A stretch of 64,000 bases of DNA from Thiotrichales bacterium (GCA_016744475.1 JADGEH010000008.1:1-64000); one strand, 5' to 3'. Positions 45,652 through 57,693 are shown, counted from the first letter of the stretch. Made by a program: numbers and translations. The notes: generated by a model from the letters alone, not told the origin.

Positions 45652-46009
45652 CTTCACCTCAGTTTTAGAGCCTATACGAAGATGGGGAATCGAAGCGAAA
45701 ATTCGCCATTTTGAGGCAGGTTTTTCGGTTTTTTAAGGCGAATAGCGGGCTATTTTTTGAGCCAAAGCGGAAAAACTGACCAAAAGGGCGGGTTTGCAGC
45801 CGATTATCCCGTTTTCGTATAGGCTCTTAAGCCTCATTCAGCACCTTTAAACCACTGAATGAAGCTTAAATAGGTTGATTCCGTGCATCGAAGTCGGTCA
45901 CATCGGAGCACTCACAATATTAATTCTGAACTGAAAACACCTTTCCCCCTTAATTTTTAAGACGGCACGGGATCACCCATAGCCTCTTCCTCACATTCTG
46001 GAATCCTTC
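45652..46009. other. rhodanese-rimO gap with element A3
   Basis: Element A3 occupies 45668-45826. About 180 bp precede rimO and should contain its promoter; no further motif is recognised. Confidence 0.5.
45668..45826 (+). repeat. palindromic element A3 (159 bp)
   Basis: Tips GAGCCTATACGAA and reverse complement, with TTA direct repeats (45665-45667 and 45827-45829). It starts 16 bp after the rhodanese stop. The arms pair along nearly their whole length around the apex AATAG-CGGG-CTATT. Confidence 0.9.
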
Positions 46010-47332
46010 TTGAGCACCCCTTCCACAATTGGTTTTATCTCTCTTGGCTGCCCTAAAGCCACTGTCGATTCTGAACGCATTCTCACCCAACTTCGCGCTG
46101 AAGGTTATCTACTCACGTCTAGCTATGCACAAGCCGAACTCGTCATCGTCAATACTTGCGGTTTTATTGATGATGCAGTAGCAGAATCCTTAGAAGTTAT
46201 TGGTGAAGCATTAAGTGAAAATGGGCGGGTAATCGTCACAGGATGCTTAGGTGCGAAAGGTTCTATTGTGCAGGATACGCATCCCGCCGTTTTAGCCGTG
46301 ACAGGGCCGGATGCATTAGATGAAGTGATGGCTTTAGTGCATGAAGTTCTACCGCCACAACATGATCCTTATCAAGACTTAATGCCTCCGGGCGGAATTA
46401 AACTCACCCCCCGCCATTATGCGTATATAAAAATTGCCGAAGGTTGTAATCAATCTTGTAGCTTTTGCATTATTCCCAGTATGCGCGGGAAGTTGCGCAG
46501 TCGCCTAATCGGTGACGTGCTCACAGAAGCTGAAAATTTAGTCAATGCGGGCGTTAAAGAACTTCTTATCGTCTCACAAGACACTGCTGCTTATGGGGTG
46601 GATACACGCTACAAACTTGATTTTTGGCAAGGTCGTCCGCTTAAAACCCGCATTACAGAATTGGCAAAACAACTGGCTGATTTGGAAGTTTGGGTGCGCT
46701 TGCATTATATCTATCCCTATCCTCATGTGGATGCATTGGTGGAATTAATGTCGGAAGGTGTATTGTTACCCTATTTGGATGTGCCTTTACAACACGCCAG
46801 CCCTTCCCTTCTTAAAGCCATGCGTCGTCCTGCTGATAGTGAAAATATGCTTAAACGTATTGAGCATTGGCGTTCAATATGCCCTGACTTAACTCTGCGC
46901 AGCACGTTTATCGTGGGTTTTCCAGGAGAAACTGAAGCTGATTTTCAACATTTACTGGATTTTTTACAAGCCGCTCAACTAGACCGTGTGGGTGCTTTTG
47001 CCTATTCGCCAGTAGCAGGGGCTACCGCCAATCAATTAGCTCATCATGTTGACAGTGCTTTACAACAAGAACGCTTAGAGGCTTTTATGACCGTGCAGGC
47101 CGACATTAGCGCAGAAAAATTACAGGCTAAAGTAGGACAAACAATGAAGGTGTTGATTGATGAAGTGGAGGAGGACGTGACTTATGCTCGCAGCCAAGCC
47201 GATGCCCCTGATATTGATGGATGTGTAATCTTAGACACTAATAACCATCAGTGGGATGTTGGAGATTTTTGCCAGGTGGAGATTATTCGTGCGGATGCAC
47301 ATGATCTGTATGCGATACCAAAAACGGACTGA
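46010..47332 (+). CDS. rimO: ribosomal protein S12 methylthiotransferase RimO
   Basis: RimO adds a methylthio group to Asp89 of ribosomal protein S12 using SAM and two iron-sulfur clusters. The 440 residues show the N-terminal cluster cysteines Cys14 ([12 protein letters not shown]), Cys50 and Cys79, the radical-SAM triad Cys146, Cys150 and Cys153 ([13 protein letters not shown]), and a C-terminal TRAM domain. The start codon is TTG, with GGA about 8 nt upstream; no ATG is suitable. It is a single gene. Confidence 0.95.
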   Translation: MSTPSTIGFISLGCPKATVDSERILTQLRAEGYLLTSSYAQAELVIVNTCGFIDDAVAESLEVIGEALSENGRVIVTGCLGAKGSIVQDTHPAVLAVTGPDALDEVMALVHEVLPPQHDPYQDLMPPGGIKLTPRHYAYIKIAEGCNQSCSFCIIPSMRGKLRSRLIGDVLTEAENLVNAGVKELLIVSQDTAAYGVDTRYKLDFWQGRPLKTRITELAKQLADLEVWVRLHYIYPYPHVDALVELMSEGVLLPYLDVPLQHASPSLLKAMRRPADSENMLKRIEHWRSICPDLTLRSTFIVGFPGETEADFQHLLDFLQAAQLDRVGAFAYSPVAGATANQLAHHVDSALQQERLEAFMTVQADISAEKLQAKVGQTMKVLIDEVEEDVTYARSQADAPDIDGCVILDTNNHQWDVGDFCQVEIIRADAHDLYAIPKTD

Positions 47333-47369
47333 TTCACTGTTGCATTGCTACTGCACTGTTCAACCAAAC

Positions 47370-48188
47370 CTAAATCTCTCCGGCTAACCACAATGCAATA
47401 TGACTAAAATATAGATGGGTATCTTGCCTTGCTTGAGGATGAGACAACATGGTATCGCCTACCGTCGAGCTAATAAAAGAAGGCGCACCAAAACTTGGAT
47501 CAAGATGATAATCGCTGAAACGACGAAAGCTGGCATCTAATACCGTTCTGCCCAAAATAACGCCATCGGCGTTAGCAATAGCATCACAAGCCAGCATTAA
47601 ATTGAAAGACTTGCCACTATGCTGGCAATGTCCACTTGCCATCACGGGCATAAAATCCTCACAACCGGAAGGTATTTGCAATGCACTTTCTTCGCTATGC
47701 GCGGGTAAGTAGTGCAAACAATGCCCCTCCGCATCTTGCAAAAGGGGATGTAAATGTGAACCCTGCGCTTGAATACGTTGATAGTCCCCAGCCATCCCCG
47801 AATAAAACGTCTGATGAAGTTCAGAGAATGCCGAACCTATCATCTCCAAATCATTCAATACCGTGCGATGCGCCTGTGCATGACAAGCCAGAAATAAAGC
47901 CCCGCCACGTTGGCGAAAACGATTAATGGCTTCAATATCAGACCAATTTAAGCGGCTATTATTCACCACTAATAACCAAAGTTGTTCGATACCTTCTTCC
48001 AACAAGTCCGGTAAATCTTCATCATTGCCTTGCTCATTTTCACGATAATCATGGGCTAACACTTCAAACAAGGGTTCGCCTAATGAGTCAGTGATGGTGC
48101 TCAGTTGCAAATGCAACAAAGAAAAGCGCCGGATATGCCATTCATCTCTAGCATAAGGTGTGGTGGTTTTCAGCAAAATACGTGGCAT
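47370..48188 (-). CDS. unknown protein, possible ThuA/GATase-like fold
   Basis: This 272-residue protein is not confidently recognised. The segment LLEEGIEQLWLLVVNNSRLN, then INRFRQRGGALFLACHAQAH, resembles the glutamine-amidotransferase-like or ThuA fold, where GGALFLACHA would hold the nucleophile elbow. Two later segments (IPSGCEDFMPVMASGHC and DASFRRFSDYHLDPSFGAP) would form the active-site rim. It starts 13 bp after the MORN gene, suggesting an operon. Confidence 0.6.
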   Translation of the reverse strand: MPRILLKTTTPYARDEWHIRRFSLLHLQLSTITDSLGEPLFEVLAHDYRENEQGNDEDLPDLLEEGIEQLWLLVVNNSRLNWSDIEAINRFRQRGGALFLACHAQAHRTVLNDLEMIGSAFSELHQTFYSGMAGDYQRIQAQGSHLHPLLQDAEGHCLHYLPAHSEESALQIPSGCEDFMPVMASGHCQHSGKSFNLMLACDAIANADGVILGRTVLDASFRRFSDYHLDPSFGAPSFISSTVGDTMLSHPQARQDTHLYFSHIALWLAGEI

Positions 48189-48201
48189 GAGGTATACAAT
48201 C

Positions 48202-49038
48202 TTAGGGTTTTACCGAATCCTGGGGCACTTGTTCGCCATGCTCAAAATAAACGGCATATTGAGCGCCACTGGCTCGAATAATACGTCCTTCACCATGACG
48301 TTTATCATTGCTGAATCCCCCTTCATAACGATCTTGATAGGCTGAATACATCACCCCGCGTCCGTGACGCAAATTATCTTTAAAACCACCTTCGTAGCGC
48401 TCACCTGTTGCCCAAGTATAAACCCCATCACCATTGCGTTGATTATTTTGCCATTCGCCCGTGTATTGATTGCCATTACTCCAAGCATAAGAACCCTGTC
48501 CATGACGCTGACCGTCTAAATAATCGCCTTCGTACTGATCGCCATTTTTCCATTGATAAGTTCCTTTGCCCGTGCGCTCATCATTGACAAAATCACCACG
48601 ATAAACATCACCATTACTCCATTGCAAAATACCTTTGCCAGTGCGATTATCAGCAACAAAATCGCCTTCATAACGATTTCCATTAGCCCAGGTAAACACT
48701 CCTTTACCCTGACGCTCACCATACATCCAATCACCTATATACTGATTGCCGTTTTTCCACCGATAACTCCCTGTGCCACTGCGTTCGGCATCAACATAAT
48801 CACCTGTATATGCATCCCCATTGGCCCATGTGTAAGTGCCTTTTCCATGGCGTTTACCGAGTTTGAAACTACCCACGTATTTATCTTTATTTGACCAGCT
48901 AGCCGCGCCTTGTCCGCTGTAATCTGCGGCCATGGCTTTGCCTTTCACAGTGATCTGCATGGTGATTTCGGCATGTACAACAGGCATAAAAAGCACTGAT
49001 AAATTCACCCACATAATCCATAAAAATGACTTCAACAT
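48202..49038 (-). CDS. MORN-repeat protein, exported
   Basis: This 278-residue protein has a signal peptide (WVNLSVLFMPVVHA) and about nine MORN repeats of 23 residues (YTGDYVDAERSGTGSYRWKNG and relatives, here quoted in part) running from about residue 50 to 265. MORN repeats form elongated beta-hairpin rods that bind lipids or partners at membranes; in bacteria their function is mostly unknown. AAGGAG lies 7 nt before the ATG. The unknown gene at 47370 follows. Confidence 0.9.
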   Translation of the reverse strand: MLKSFLWIMWVNLSVLFMPVVHAEITMQITVKGKAMAADYSGQGAASWSNKDKYVGSFKLGKRHGKGTYTWANGDAYTGDYVDAERSGTGSYRWKNGNQYIGDWMYGERQGKGVFTWANGNRYEGDFVADNRTGKGILQWSNGDVYRGDFVNDERTGKGTYQWKNGDQYEGDYLDGQRHGQGSYAWSNGNQYTGEWQNNQRNGDGVYTWATGERYEGGFKDNLRHGRGVMYSAYQDRYEGGFSNDKRHGEGRIIRASGAQYAVYFEHGEQVPQDSVKP

Positions 49039-49467
49039 GTTTTAGCTCCTTGTATTATTGATTGAGGTGACGCAAAGGCTCGCAATGCGTTTAAAAACAG
49101 CGTCAAGCGCAAAAAAACCGCTATGATTTCACACTTGAATTAACCTAAGCCCCATGAATACGGGGCACTTTTATTCATTTCACACATTCAGTGTAAGGTG
49201 AATCATCTATTAAAAATCGACATCGTGCTTAAGAGCCTATACGAAGATGGGGGATCGAAGCGAAAATTCGCCATTTTGAGGCAGATTTTTCGGTTTTTTA
49301 AGGAGAATAGCGAGCTATTTGTTGATAAAAAGCGGAAAACCTGACCAAAAGGGCGGGTTTGCAGCCGATTATCCCATTTTCGTATAGGCTCTAAAGGCAT
49401 CATCAACGAAATAAGCGATATATGGTAATCTATCAACTTTCTGATTGATAGTTGGGTCTAAATATCC
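49039..49467. other. intergenic region with element A4
   Basis: The gap between the divergent MORN and permease genes includes the palindrome A4 (49233-49391). I do not identify promoter motifs with confidence. Confidence 0.5.
49233..49391 (+). repeat. palindromic element A4 (159 bp)
   Basis: Tips GAGCCTATACGAA and its complement, TAA direct repeats (49230-49232 and 49392-49394). It lies 76 bp upstream of the permease gene. Confidence 0.9.
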
Positions 49468-50400
49468 GTGTTGCATTTTTTATTTTCCCGCCTTTTGAGC
49501 ACACTCATTGTCGTCTTAGGTGTTATCACCTTAGTGTTCCTACTCATCCACTTGGTACCAGGCGATCCTGTTGAAGTCATGTTAGGCGAATCAGCGCAAC
49601 CTGCTGATCGCGAGGCACTGCGGCAAGCTTTAGGTTTAGACCAGTCTCTCTGGCAACAATGGTGGCATTACATGAGCCACTTATTACAAGGTGATCTAGG
49701 GCGCTCCTTACATTCCCAACAACCCATTACAGAAATCCTCTGGCAACGTATGCCCGCCACCGCACAACTAGCCTTAGTCAGTTTATTAGTCGCCATATTG
49801 ATAGCTTTGCCATTAGGCAGTATCGCAGCCTTACGTAAAAATACTGTTTGGGATCAAGGTGCCATGCTGTTTTCCTTGCTCGGTGTTTCTATTCCCAATT
49901 TCTGGATGGGGCCTTTATTGATTTTACTATTTTCCCTCACTTTAGGATGGCTTCCTGTGAGTGGTAAAGAATCCGCTCTATCTATCGTGTTACCCGCCCT
50001 CACTTTAGGCACTGCATTAGCCGCTATTCTTGCTCGTATGGTACGCGCCACATTATTGGAAGTGCTAGGGGAAGATTACATCCGCACAGCGCGTGCTAAA
50101 GGTTTAAGTGAAATCGCTGTTATCTGGCAACATGCCTTACGTAATGCGGCTTTACCCATTATTACCATTCTTGGATTACAACTAGGTACATTGCTCGGCG
50201 GTGCAGTGATTACAGAGATCATTTTCTCGTGGCCAGGATTAGGATATACCCTGATTGAATCCATTCAACGACGCGATTATCCCGTGGTACAGGCTTGTGT
50301 TTTATTCATCAGTCTGACATACGTTATTATCAATGCACTGACTGATTTACTCTATGCTTGGCTTGATCCCAGAGTACGTTTTAGTCCAACACTGCATTAG
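49468..50400 (+). CDS. DppB/OppB-type ABC transporter permease (orphan)
   Basis: This 310-residue inner-membrane permease has about six membrane segments. The N-terminal TLIVVLGVITLVFLLIHLVP, VPGDPVEVMLG and the EAA-type loop DYIRTARAKGLSEIAVIWQH are typical of peptide or nickel importers. The start is GTG. No dppC, substrate-binding or ATPase gene follows: element B3 begins at the stop codon, and the stop TAG itself combines a T from the target duplication with AG from the element. The original 3' end may have differed. The substrate is unknown. Confidence 0.9.
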   Translation: MLHFLFSRLLSTLIVVLGVITLVFLLIHLVPGDPVEVMLGESAQPADREALRQALGLDQSLWQQWWHYMSHLLQGDLGRSLHSQQPITEILWQRMPATAQLALVSLLVAILIALPLGSIAALRKNTVWDQGAMLFSLLGVSIPNFWMGPLLILLFSLTLGWLPVSGKESALSIVLPALTLGTALAAILARMVRATLLEVLGEDYIRTARAKGLSEIAVIWQHALRNAALPIITILGLQLGTLLGGAVITEIIFSWPGLGYTLIESIQRRDYPVVQACVLFISLTYVIINALTDLLYAWLDPRVRFSPTLH

Positions 50401-50561
50401 ACTTGTTGCAAGGGGTATCCATCGACTGTAAAGGCGTGGATTTTGGCCTGTTTTTCCGCTTTTTTTCGTTAAATAGCCTGCTATTTGCCTCAAAAAACCG
50501 AAAAAACTGCCTCAAAACCACACCTTTTCGCTACGATGCCTACCCCTCACAACAAGACTAT
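50399..50561 (-). repeat. palindromic element B3 (163 bp, inverted)
   Basis: Left tip AGACTTGTTGC, right tip CAACAAGACT (one mismatch), flanked by ATT direct repeats (50396-50398 and 50562-50564). The inner core is in reverse orientation relative to B1, B2 and B4. It supplies the last two bases of the permease stop codon. Confidence 0.88.
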
Positions 50562-50611
50562 TGAGAAAAGCTTTTGCATATACCCTCAACCAATAAAAGG
50601 AAGGAACCTTT

Positions 50612-50959
50612 ATGAGTCAAACCGTAGAAGATTTTTCTGAACGTGAATTGCACATCATTCACGACACCTTGACCGAACGTTTTCAACAAACGATTGATAT
50701 ACAATTAGCCGATTCTGAAATTCGCTTATCCCCTGAAGATCGAGAATTAACTCTCTGTCCAGCTGCTTTCTGGCAAGTGAAAAAAGTCAGTTTTATTGTG
50801 ATAAAAACAGCTAAAAATGCCTATCGCAGCCAATTTTTTTATCGCCCACATGAGCAATTTGGTACTGGCATTAAAGAATATGACAATATCGGTGATTGCG
50901 TCATTGCTTTGTTGAAAGCTCAGGAAGAACATGAGGCGGCACAATCGAAGCCTGTTTAA
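50612..50959 (+). CDS. small hypothetical protein
   Basis: This 115-residue cytoplasmic protein is not recognised. It has a helical N-terminus (DFSERELHIIHDTLTERFQQ) and a beta-rich second half (VKKVSFIVIKTAKNAYRSQF). AAGGAAGG upstream of the ATG supports translation. It lies 13 bp before the YgjP-type gene, so they are probably co-transcribed. Confidence 0.65.
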   Translation: MSQTVEDFSERELHIIHDTLTERFQQTIDIQLADSEIRLSPEDRELTLCPAAFWQVKKVSFIVIKTAKNAYRSQFFYRPHEQFGTGIKEYDNIGDCVIALLKAQEEHEAAQSKPV

Positions 50960-50971
50960 GATGATGTTATA

Positions 50972-51745
50972 TTGAGCACAGTTTGTTTGGTATTAAACTC
51001 TGCTCTAAAATTTAGATGTCTGGATTCAAATACATTGGACACTTTTAAACATCTCACTTACATCGTAAAAGAATCCTCTCGCGCAAAACATGTCCGCTTA
51101 AAGATTTCAGTACAAGAGGGCTTAGTCATTGTCATTCCAAAAAACTTTGATCAACGCCATCTATTATCTATCTTGAAACAAAAAGAAGCCTGGATTACAA
51201 AACATCTACCCTTGCACGTCTCGCCGTTAAAAGCCGTATCCTCTCCCAATACCCTCAAGTTTCGGAGCCTTGCTCAAGAATGGAAGATTAAATATTCCGA
51301 TACTCATTTTGACATAGGGCGATTATCTTGGACTGAAGATAGCTTGCAGCATATCTTATATTTAAATGGGGATATTTCAGATATTGAATTAGTCAGAAAA
51401 ACTATTCATCAATGGTTACGACACCAAGGACATCAGCATCTCGTACCTTGGCTAAAAAGACTCAGCCAACAAACAGGATTAGATTACAACACAGTGCAAA
51501 TTCGCAAACAAAAAACACGCTGGGGCAGTTGTTCTAATCACTTAACTATTAGCTTAAATTGCACATTATTATTTTTACCCAGCGAGTTGGCTCGTTATGT
51601 ATTGTTGCATGAACTTGCGCATACACAACATTTAAACCATTCAAAACAGTTCTGGAGGCTTCTAAATAAACTAGAAAAAAATAGCTTTATTTTAGATAAA
51701 GATTTAAGTGAAAATGGACAAAAATATGTGCCGGAATGGCTTTAG
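50972..51745 (+). CDS. YgjP-type metal-dependent hydrolase
   Basis: This 257-residue protein has the zincin-like motif HELAHTQHLNHSKQFW (HExxH with a third His), preceded by RWGSCSNHLTISLN, as in the YgjP/M48-related DUF45 family. The N-terminal half (about 27-150) contains the accessory beta domain with RAKHVRLKIS. In other bacteria relatives are poorly characterised; some associate with restriction or stress genes. The start codon is TTG. Confidence 0.88.
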   Translation: MSTVCLVLNSALKFRCLDSNTLDTFKHLTYIVKESSRAKHVRLKISVQEGLVIVIPKNFDQRHLLSILKQKEAWITKHLPLHVSPLKAVSSPNTLKFRSLAQEWKIKYSDTHFDIGRLSWTEDSLQHILYLNGDISDIELVRKTIHQWLRHQGHQHLVPWLKRLSQQTGLDYNTVQIRKQKTRWGSCSNHLTISLNCTLLFLPSELARYVLLHELAHTQHLNHSKQFWRLLNKLEKNSFILDKDLSENGQKYVPEWL

Positions 51746-51782
51746 AAAGGGATTAAAAATAACGGAGTAGAATAAGGAAGGT

Positions 51783-51810
51783 AAAAATCCGCAGATATAG
51801 ACTATCTGCG
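51783..51810 (-). terminator. atp operon terminator
   Basis: Read on the minus strand: CGCAGATA, loop of five, TATCTGCG, then GATTTTT. It lies 14 bp after the atpC stop and matches a rho-independent terminator for the operon. Confidence 0.85.
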
Positions 51811-51823
51811 AATGAGATATAGA

Positions 51824-52246
51824 TTATTTACGCATTTTACGCAGCTTTTGAATGGCTTGGATTTGTGCCATAGCTTCAATCAATTCAGCTTGAGCTTTGG
51901 CATAATCAACATCTGATTTTTTATCAGTCAGAAGTTTTTCGGCACGCTCTTTTGCTTGCAGCGCTGCTGCTTCATCTAAGTCTTTAGCACGCAATGCAGT
52001 ATCAGCCAAAATAGTCACAACATGTGGCTGAATCTCTAACATTCCACCCGAAACAAAGAAAAACTCTTGATGATCTGCTTTAGTTTGAACTCGTACTTCA
52101 CCAGGCTTTAAAAAAGTCAACAATGGTGTATGGCGAGGAGTAATACCTACTTCCCCCATATTTGCAGGTGCAAATACCATTTCAGCTTGACCTGAGAAGA
52201 TTTCTTCCTCTGCACTGACGATGTCAACATGGATGGTCATTGTCAT
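51824..52246 (-). CDS. atpC: ATP synthase epsilon subunit
   Basis: This 140-residue central-stalk subunit modulates ATPase activity. The N-terminal beta-barrel ([20 protein letters not shown]) and helical C-terminal hairpin ([18 protein letters not shown]) are typical. The start at 52246 is set by the conserved N-terminus and AAAGG upstream. It is last in the operon. Confidence 0.94.
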   Translation of the reverse strand: MTMTIHVDIVSAEEEIFSGQAEMVFAPANMGEVGITPRHTPLLTFLKPGEVRVQTKADHQEFFFVSGGMLEIQPHVVTILADTALRAKDLDEAAALQAKERAEKLLTDKKSDVDYAKAQAELIEAMAQIQAIQKLRKMRK

Positions 52247-52302
52247 AGCGATTACCTTTAACGTTTTCAGGCTAGTAAAACTAGCCTGAAAACTTATCAA
52301 CC

Positions 52303-53718
<1,416 letters not shown>

Positions 53719-54579
53719 TTAAACCGCAGCAGCGCCTGCAACAATTTCTGAAAGCTCTTGAGTAATAGCCGCTTGACGTGCCTTGTTATATGCTAATTGC
53801 AACTCATCAATAAGATCGCCAGCATTATCAGATGCACTTTTCATTGCTACCATTCGTGCTGATTGCTCGCAAGCTATATTTTCTACTAAACCTTGATACA
53901 CACGAGATTCAACATAACGAGTTAACAAGTTTTGCAGCACCTCTTCAGCATCTGGCTCATAAATATAATCCCAGTGATGTTTCAGATTCTTATCTTCTGT
54001 CGCTTCAATGGGTAAAAGCTGTTCAACTATAGGTTCTTGCGTCATCGTATTAACGAAACGATTATAAACTAGCACCAAGTGGTCAATATCCCCATTCTCA
54101 AATTTATCTAGCATTACTTTGACTGAACCAATCAAAGATTCAATGGAAGGGGAATCACCTAAATGAGCTACCTGTGCGACGATGTTGCTACCTATGCGCT
54201 TAAAGAAACTGCTGCCTTTAGTACCAATGACACAAATTTCCAAGTCGATTTTCTTTTCCTGCCATTGCTTCATTTCAGTGACAGCTTTTTTAAACAGGTT
54301 AGTATTCAAGCCACCACACAAACCACGATCAGAAGAGACTAAAATAACACCCATTTTTTCTATGGGGCGCTCATTCATATACGCATGTTGATATTCTGGA
54401 TGTGCGTTTGCGAGGTGCCCGATCACTTGACGGATTTTTGCTGCATAGGGACGAGAGCGTTCCATTTGGGTCTGCGCTTTGCGCATCTTACTCGCCGCTA
54501 CCATTTCCATTGCACGGGTAATCTTTTGTGTGTTTTTTACACTCGAAATCTTACCGCGAATCTCTTTGCCGCTTGCCAT
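53719..54579 (-). CDS. atpG: ATP synthase gamma subunit
   Basis: This is the rotary stalk, 286 residues. N-terminal ([20 protein letters not shown]) and C-terminal ([20 protein letters not shown]) coiled-coil helices form the shaft; [16 protein letters not shown] lies in the globular middle domain. Confidence 0.97.
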   Translation of the reverse strand: MASGKEIRGKISSVKNTQKITRAMEMVAASKMRKAQTQMERSRPYAAKIRQVIGHLANAHPEYQHAYMNERPIEKMGVILVSSDRGLCGGLNTNLFKKAVTEMKQWQEKKIDLEICVIGTKGSSFFKRIGSNIVAQVAHLGDSPSIESLIGSVKVMLDKFENGDIDHLVLVYNRFVNTMTQEPIVEQLLPIEATEDKNLKHHWDYIYEPDAEEVLQNLLTRYVESRVYQGLVENIACEQSARMVAMKSASDNAGDLIDELQLAYNKARQAAITQELSEIVAGAAAV

Positions 54580-54631
54580 ACTATCTTAATCCTATCGACT
54601 TGAATGTACTGACACTGCCAGCCATCAGGTT

Positions 54632-56173
54632 TTACCAGGTATGATTGGCTTTAAAGTCATCCAATGCTGCTTTCAAGCCGCTTTGAATGTCATCATCATA
54701 ATCGCCACTCTCATTGATCTTGTCTAATAAGTCTTTATGACTATTGCGCACATAAGTGTGTAATGCCTGCTCAAAATCAACAATTTTTTTCACGTCCACA
54801 TCATCCAAATAACCTTCATTCGCTGCATATAATGAAGCAGCCATTTCAGCCACACTGAGTGGAGAATATTGCTTTTGCTTCATCAACTCAGTCACACGCT
54901 GACCACGTTCGATCTGCTTCCGAGTAGCTTCATCTAAATCAGAAGCAAATTGTGCAAATGCAGCTAATTCACGGTATTGCGCGAGACTTAAACGTACACC
55001 GCCGCCCAGTTTTTTAATGATTTTAGTTTGTGCTGCACCACCGACGCGAGAAACTGACAAACCCGCATTAATAGCAGGACGAATACCTGCATTAAACAAA
55101 TCGGTTTCAAGAAAAATCTGACCATCTGTAATAGAAATCACATTGGTGGGGACGAAAGCTGATACATCACCAGCCTGTGTTTCAATGATAGGTAATGCTG
55201 TCAAAGACCCAGTTTTTCCTTTCACTTCACCATTCGTCATTTTCTCGACATGATTAGTATTAACACGAGCTGCGCGTTCGAGCAAACGAGAATGCAAGTA
55301 GAAAACATCTCCAGGATAAGCTTCACGTCCTGGTGGACGACGCAGTAATAAAGAGACTTGACGATAAGCCCAAGCTTGTTTGGTAAGATCATCATAAACA
55401 ATTAATGCATCTTCACCACGATCACGGAAATATTCCCCCATCGAACAACCTGAATAAGGGGCAATAAACTGCATTGCCGCAGAATCAGAAGCGGAAGCAG
55501 CTACAATAATTGTATGATCAAGCGCATCATGTTCTTCTAATTTACGCACCACATTAGCAATAGAAGACGCTTTCTGACCAATAGCAACATAGATGCATTT
55601 TACACCTGTACCTTTTTGATTGATGATGGCATCAATCGCAACAGCCGTTTTTCCTGTTTGGCGATCACCAATAATTAATTCGCGTTGACCACGACCAATT
55701 GGCACCATAGCATCTAATGCTTTCAAACCCGTTTGAACAGGCTGACTTACCGATTGGCGAGTAATCACTCCAGGAGCTACTTTCTCAATAGGGGAAGATT
55801 CTTTTGCATCAACAGCACCTTTGCCATCAATAGGGTTTCCTAAAGAATCAACAATACGCCCTAATAAGGCTTCGCCTACAGGCACTTCTAATACGCGCCC
55901 GGTACATTTTACCCAGTCGCCCTCAGTAATGTGCTCATACGAACCTAAAATAACTGCACCCACTGAGTCGCGTTCTAGATTTAACGCCATACCAAAAGTA
56001 TCATTGGGAAATTCTAACATTTCCCCTTGTAACGCATCGGCAAGCCCGTGAACACGCACAATACCGTCAGTTACGCTGACTACAGAGCCTTCACTACGCG
56101 CTTCTGCCGCCAGTTCATAGTTTTGAATTTTTTTCTTAATCAGTTCACTGATTTCAGATGGATTAAGCTGCAT
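54632..56173 (-). CDS. atpA: ATP synthase alpha subunit
   Basis: This is the regulatory F1 subunit, 513 residues. It has Walker [16 protein letters not shown], the signature [17 protein letters not shown] and a long C-terminal helical domain. GAGAGAAT lies before the ATG. Confidence 0.98.
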   Translation of the reverse strand: MQLNPSEISELIKKKIQNYELAAEARSEGSVVSVTDGIVRVHGLADALQGEMLEFPNDTFGMALNLERDSVGAVILGSYEHITEGDWVKCTGRVLEVPVGEALLGRIVDSLGNPIDGKGAVDAKESSPIEKVAPGVITRQSVSQPVQTGLKALDAMVPIGRGQRELIIGDRQTGKTAVAIDAIINQKGTGVKCIYVAIGQKASSIANVVRKLEEHDALDHTIIVAASASDSAAMQFIAPYSGCSMGEYFRDRGEDALIVYDDLTKQAWAYRQVSLLLRRPPGREAYPGDVFYLHSRLLERAARVNTNHVEKMTNGEVKGKTGSLTALPIIETQAGDVSAFVPTNVISITDGQIFLETDLFNAGIRPAINAGLSVSRVGGAAQTKIIKKLGGGVRLSLAQYRELAAFAQFASDLDEATRKQIERGQRVTELMKQKQYSPLSVAEMAASLYAANEGYLDDVDVKKIVDFEQALHTYVRNSHKDLLDKINESGDYDDDIQSGLKAALDDFKANHTW

Positions 56174-56237
56174 GGTATTCTCTCAAAAACTGTGTCTGAG
56201 CGGGCTTACCCGCAAAATAAAAACAATCCGAACTTGC

Positions 56238-56783
56238 CTAACCACGTAAATCACTTGCTAAGTGCTGAAAACGTCCTAACACTGACAAATCAATTACCTG
56301 ATCACCTGTACGAATTAACCATCCTCCCATTAGAGAACGATCAATATTGACTTCAAGCTCAACCTTTTTTCCAAAACGCTTTTCTAAAGCTTCAGTCAAC
56401 TCTTTTTTCTGCGGTGTTTTCACCGCATACGTTGAGATCACTTCAACTTTTAGATAACCTTCATGTTCAGCCTTCAATTTCTCAAACTGCTTGATTAAAC
56501 TCGGCATCACTGATAAGCGATCATTATTAATCAATAATTTAACAAAATTCTCAGCTTCTTCATTAAAATTGAGTTCAGCTTGTTCTTTACACAGTTCTAA
56601 TAGAATCTCACACAAAGCATTTTTATCAACGCTTGGGTTTCTCACCAATGCTGAAAATTTTGAGTCTGTAACAACTGCATTAAGAAAACTTAGAGTATCA
56701 GCCCATTGAGACAGCGAATTTGACTCTACTGCAAGTTCAAACACCGCTTCTGCATAAGGCCGAGCCAGGGTTGCAAGTTCCAT
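56238..56783 (-). CDS. atpH: ATP synthase delta subunit
   Basis: This is the peripheral stalk cap that joins F1 and the b subunits, 181 residues. It has N-terminal TLARPYAEAVFELA and a C-terminal domain with SLMGGWLIRTGDQVIDLS. AGGA precedes the ATG. Confidence 0.95.
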   Translation of the reverse strand: MELATLARPYAEAVFELAVESNSLSQWADTLSFLNAVVTDSKFSALVRNPSVDKNALCEILLELCKEQAELNFNEEAENFVKLLINNDRLSVMPSLIKQFEKLKAEHEGYLKVEVISTYAVKTPQKKELTEALEKRFGKKVELEVNIDRSLMGGWLIRTGDQVIDLSVLGRFQHLASDLRG

Positions 56784-56792
56784 GCTTTCGTC

Positions 56793-57263
56793 CTAGAGTT
56801 TGCCTGCCAGTTTGGTGATAAATTCACCATGTGCCTGAGCATTCACCTCGCGTTCCAGAATCTTATGTACACCGTCCAATACTAAGTCAGATACTTGCTC
56901 ACGCAAATGTTCTTTTGCACGGTTAGATTCCTGCTCAACTTCGGCTTGCGCCGCGTCTAATTGACGTTGACCTTCAAGGCGACCTGCTTCTTTGGCTTCT
57001 TCAACGATTTCGTTTGCGCGTTTATTGGCCTGCGCAATAATGTCGGCGGCTTGCTGTTTTGCTTCGCGCAAGCGTTCTGTGGCTTTTTGTTCAGCCAGCA
57101 CCAACTCATGCTTACCTCGTTCAGAGGCAGCAAGTCCGTCGGCAATACGCTTACTGCGATCCGCCATCATATTAGTCATCGGCCCCCATAAGAACCGATT
57201 GACGAACCAGACCAATACCACAAACGTGCCCATCTGACCAAACAATGTGGCTGTTACGTTCAT
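56793..57263 (-). CDS. atpF: ATP synthase b subunit
   Basis: This is the stator subunit, 156 residues. One N-terminal membrane helix (FGQMGTFVVLVWFVNRFLW) and a long charged helical tail dimerise to form the peripheral stalk. GGGAG lies upstream. Confidence 0.95.
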   Translation of the reverse strand: MNVTATLFGQMGTFVVLVWFVNRFLWGPMTNMMADRSKRIADGLAASERGKHELVLAEQKATERLREAKQQAADIIAQANKRANEIVEEAKEAGRLEGQRQLDAAQAEVEQESNRAKEHLREQVSDLVLDGVHKILEREVNAQAHGEFITKLAGKL

Positions 57264-57309
57264 GTAGTATCTCCCGTTCTTAAAGAAAAAATCTTAACGT
57301 TGCAGATTT

Positions 57310-57618
57310 TTAGTGTGCGCCAGTTGCTTTAGCAGCTTGACTCATGAAAGCACCAACAAAAGGATTTGCTGTCACAAACCACATAGACAGACCCAAAACA
57401 ATCATAGGGAACGCTTCCATTAAACCACCCGTAAATAACATTTGCCCCATTAACTGTGGACGCATTTCAGGTTGACGTGCAATACCTTCAAGATATTTGG
57501 CACAAATCAAACCCCAGCCTAGTGCGGAACCTAAACCCGCACCTGCCAGAATAACGCCAGCGCCAATTGCAGTGTAAGCATAGATCATGCTGACAGCATT
57601 CATGATTTCAGGGGTCAT
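57310..57618 (-). CDS. atpE: ATP synthase c subunit
   Basis: This rotor-ring subunit, 102 residues, has two membrane helices joined by the polar loop ARQPEM. The ion-carrying carboxylate is Glu68 (GGLMEAFPMI). The residues around it do not match the sodium-binding pattern, so proton coupling is expected. It is longer than the 79-residue E. coli protein, mostly at the N- and C-terminal tails. GGAGAG precedes the ATG. Confidence 0.95.
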   Translation of the reverse strand: MTPEIMNAVSMIYAYTAIGAGVILAGAGLGSALGWGLICAKYLEGIARQPEMRPQLMGQMLFTGGLMEAFPMIVLGLSMWFVTANPFVGAFMSQAAKATGAH

Positions 57619-57693
57619 TAAAGCTCTCCTTGAGTGAATAAAAGTAAATACAAAAGTAAAGTTGAAAATAAGACAGTATGTTAGACAGTTAAA

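Noticed and set aside
57310-57618. Sodium-coupled ATP synthase
   Set aside because: The residues around Glu68 do not show the Gln/Ser/Thr ligand pattern known for sodium-binding c subunits.
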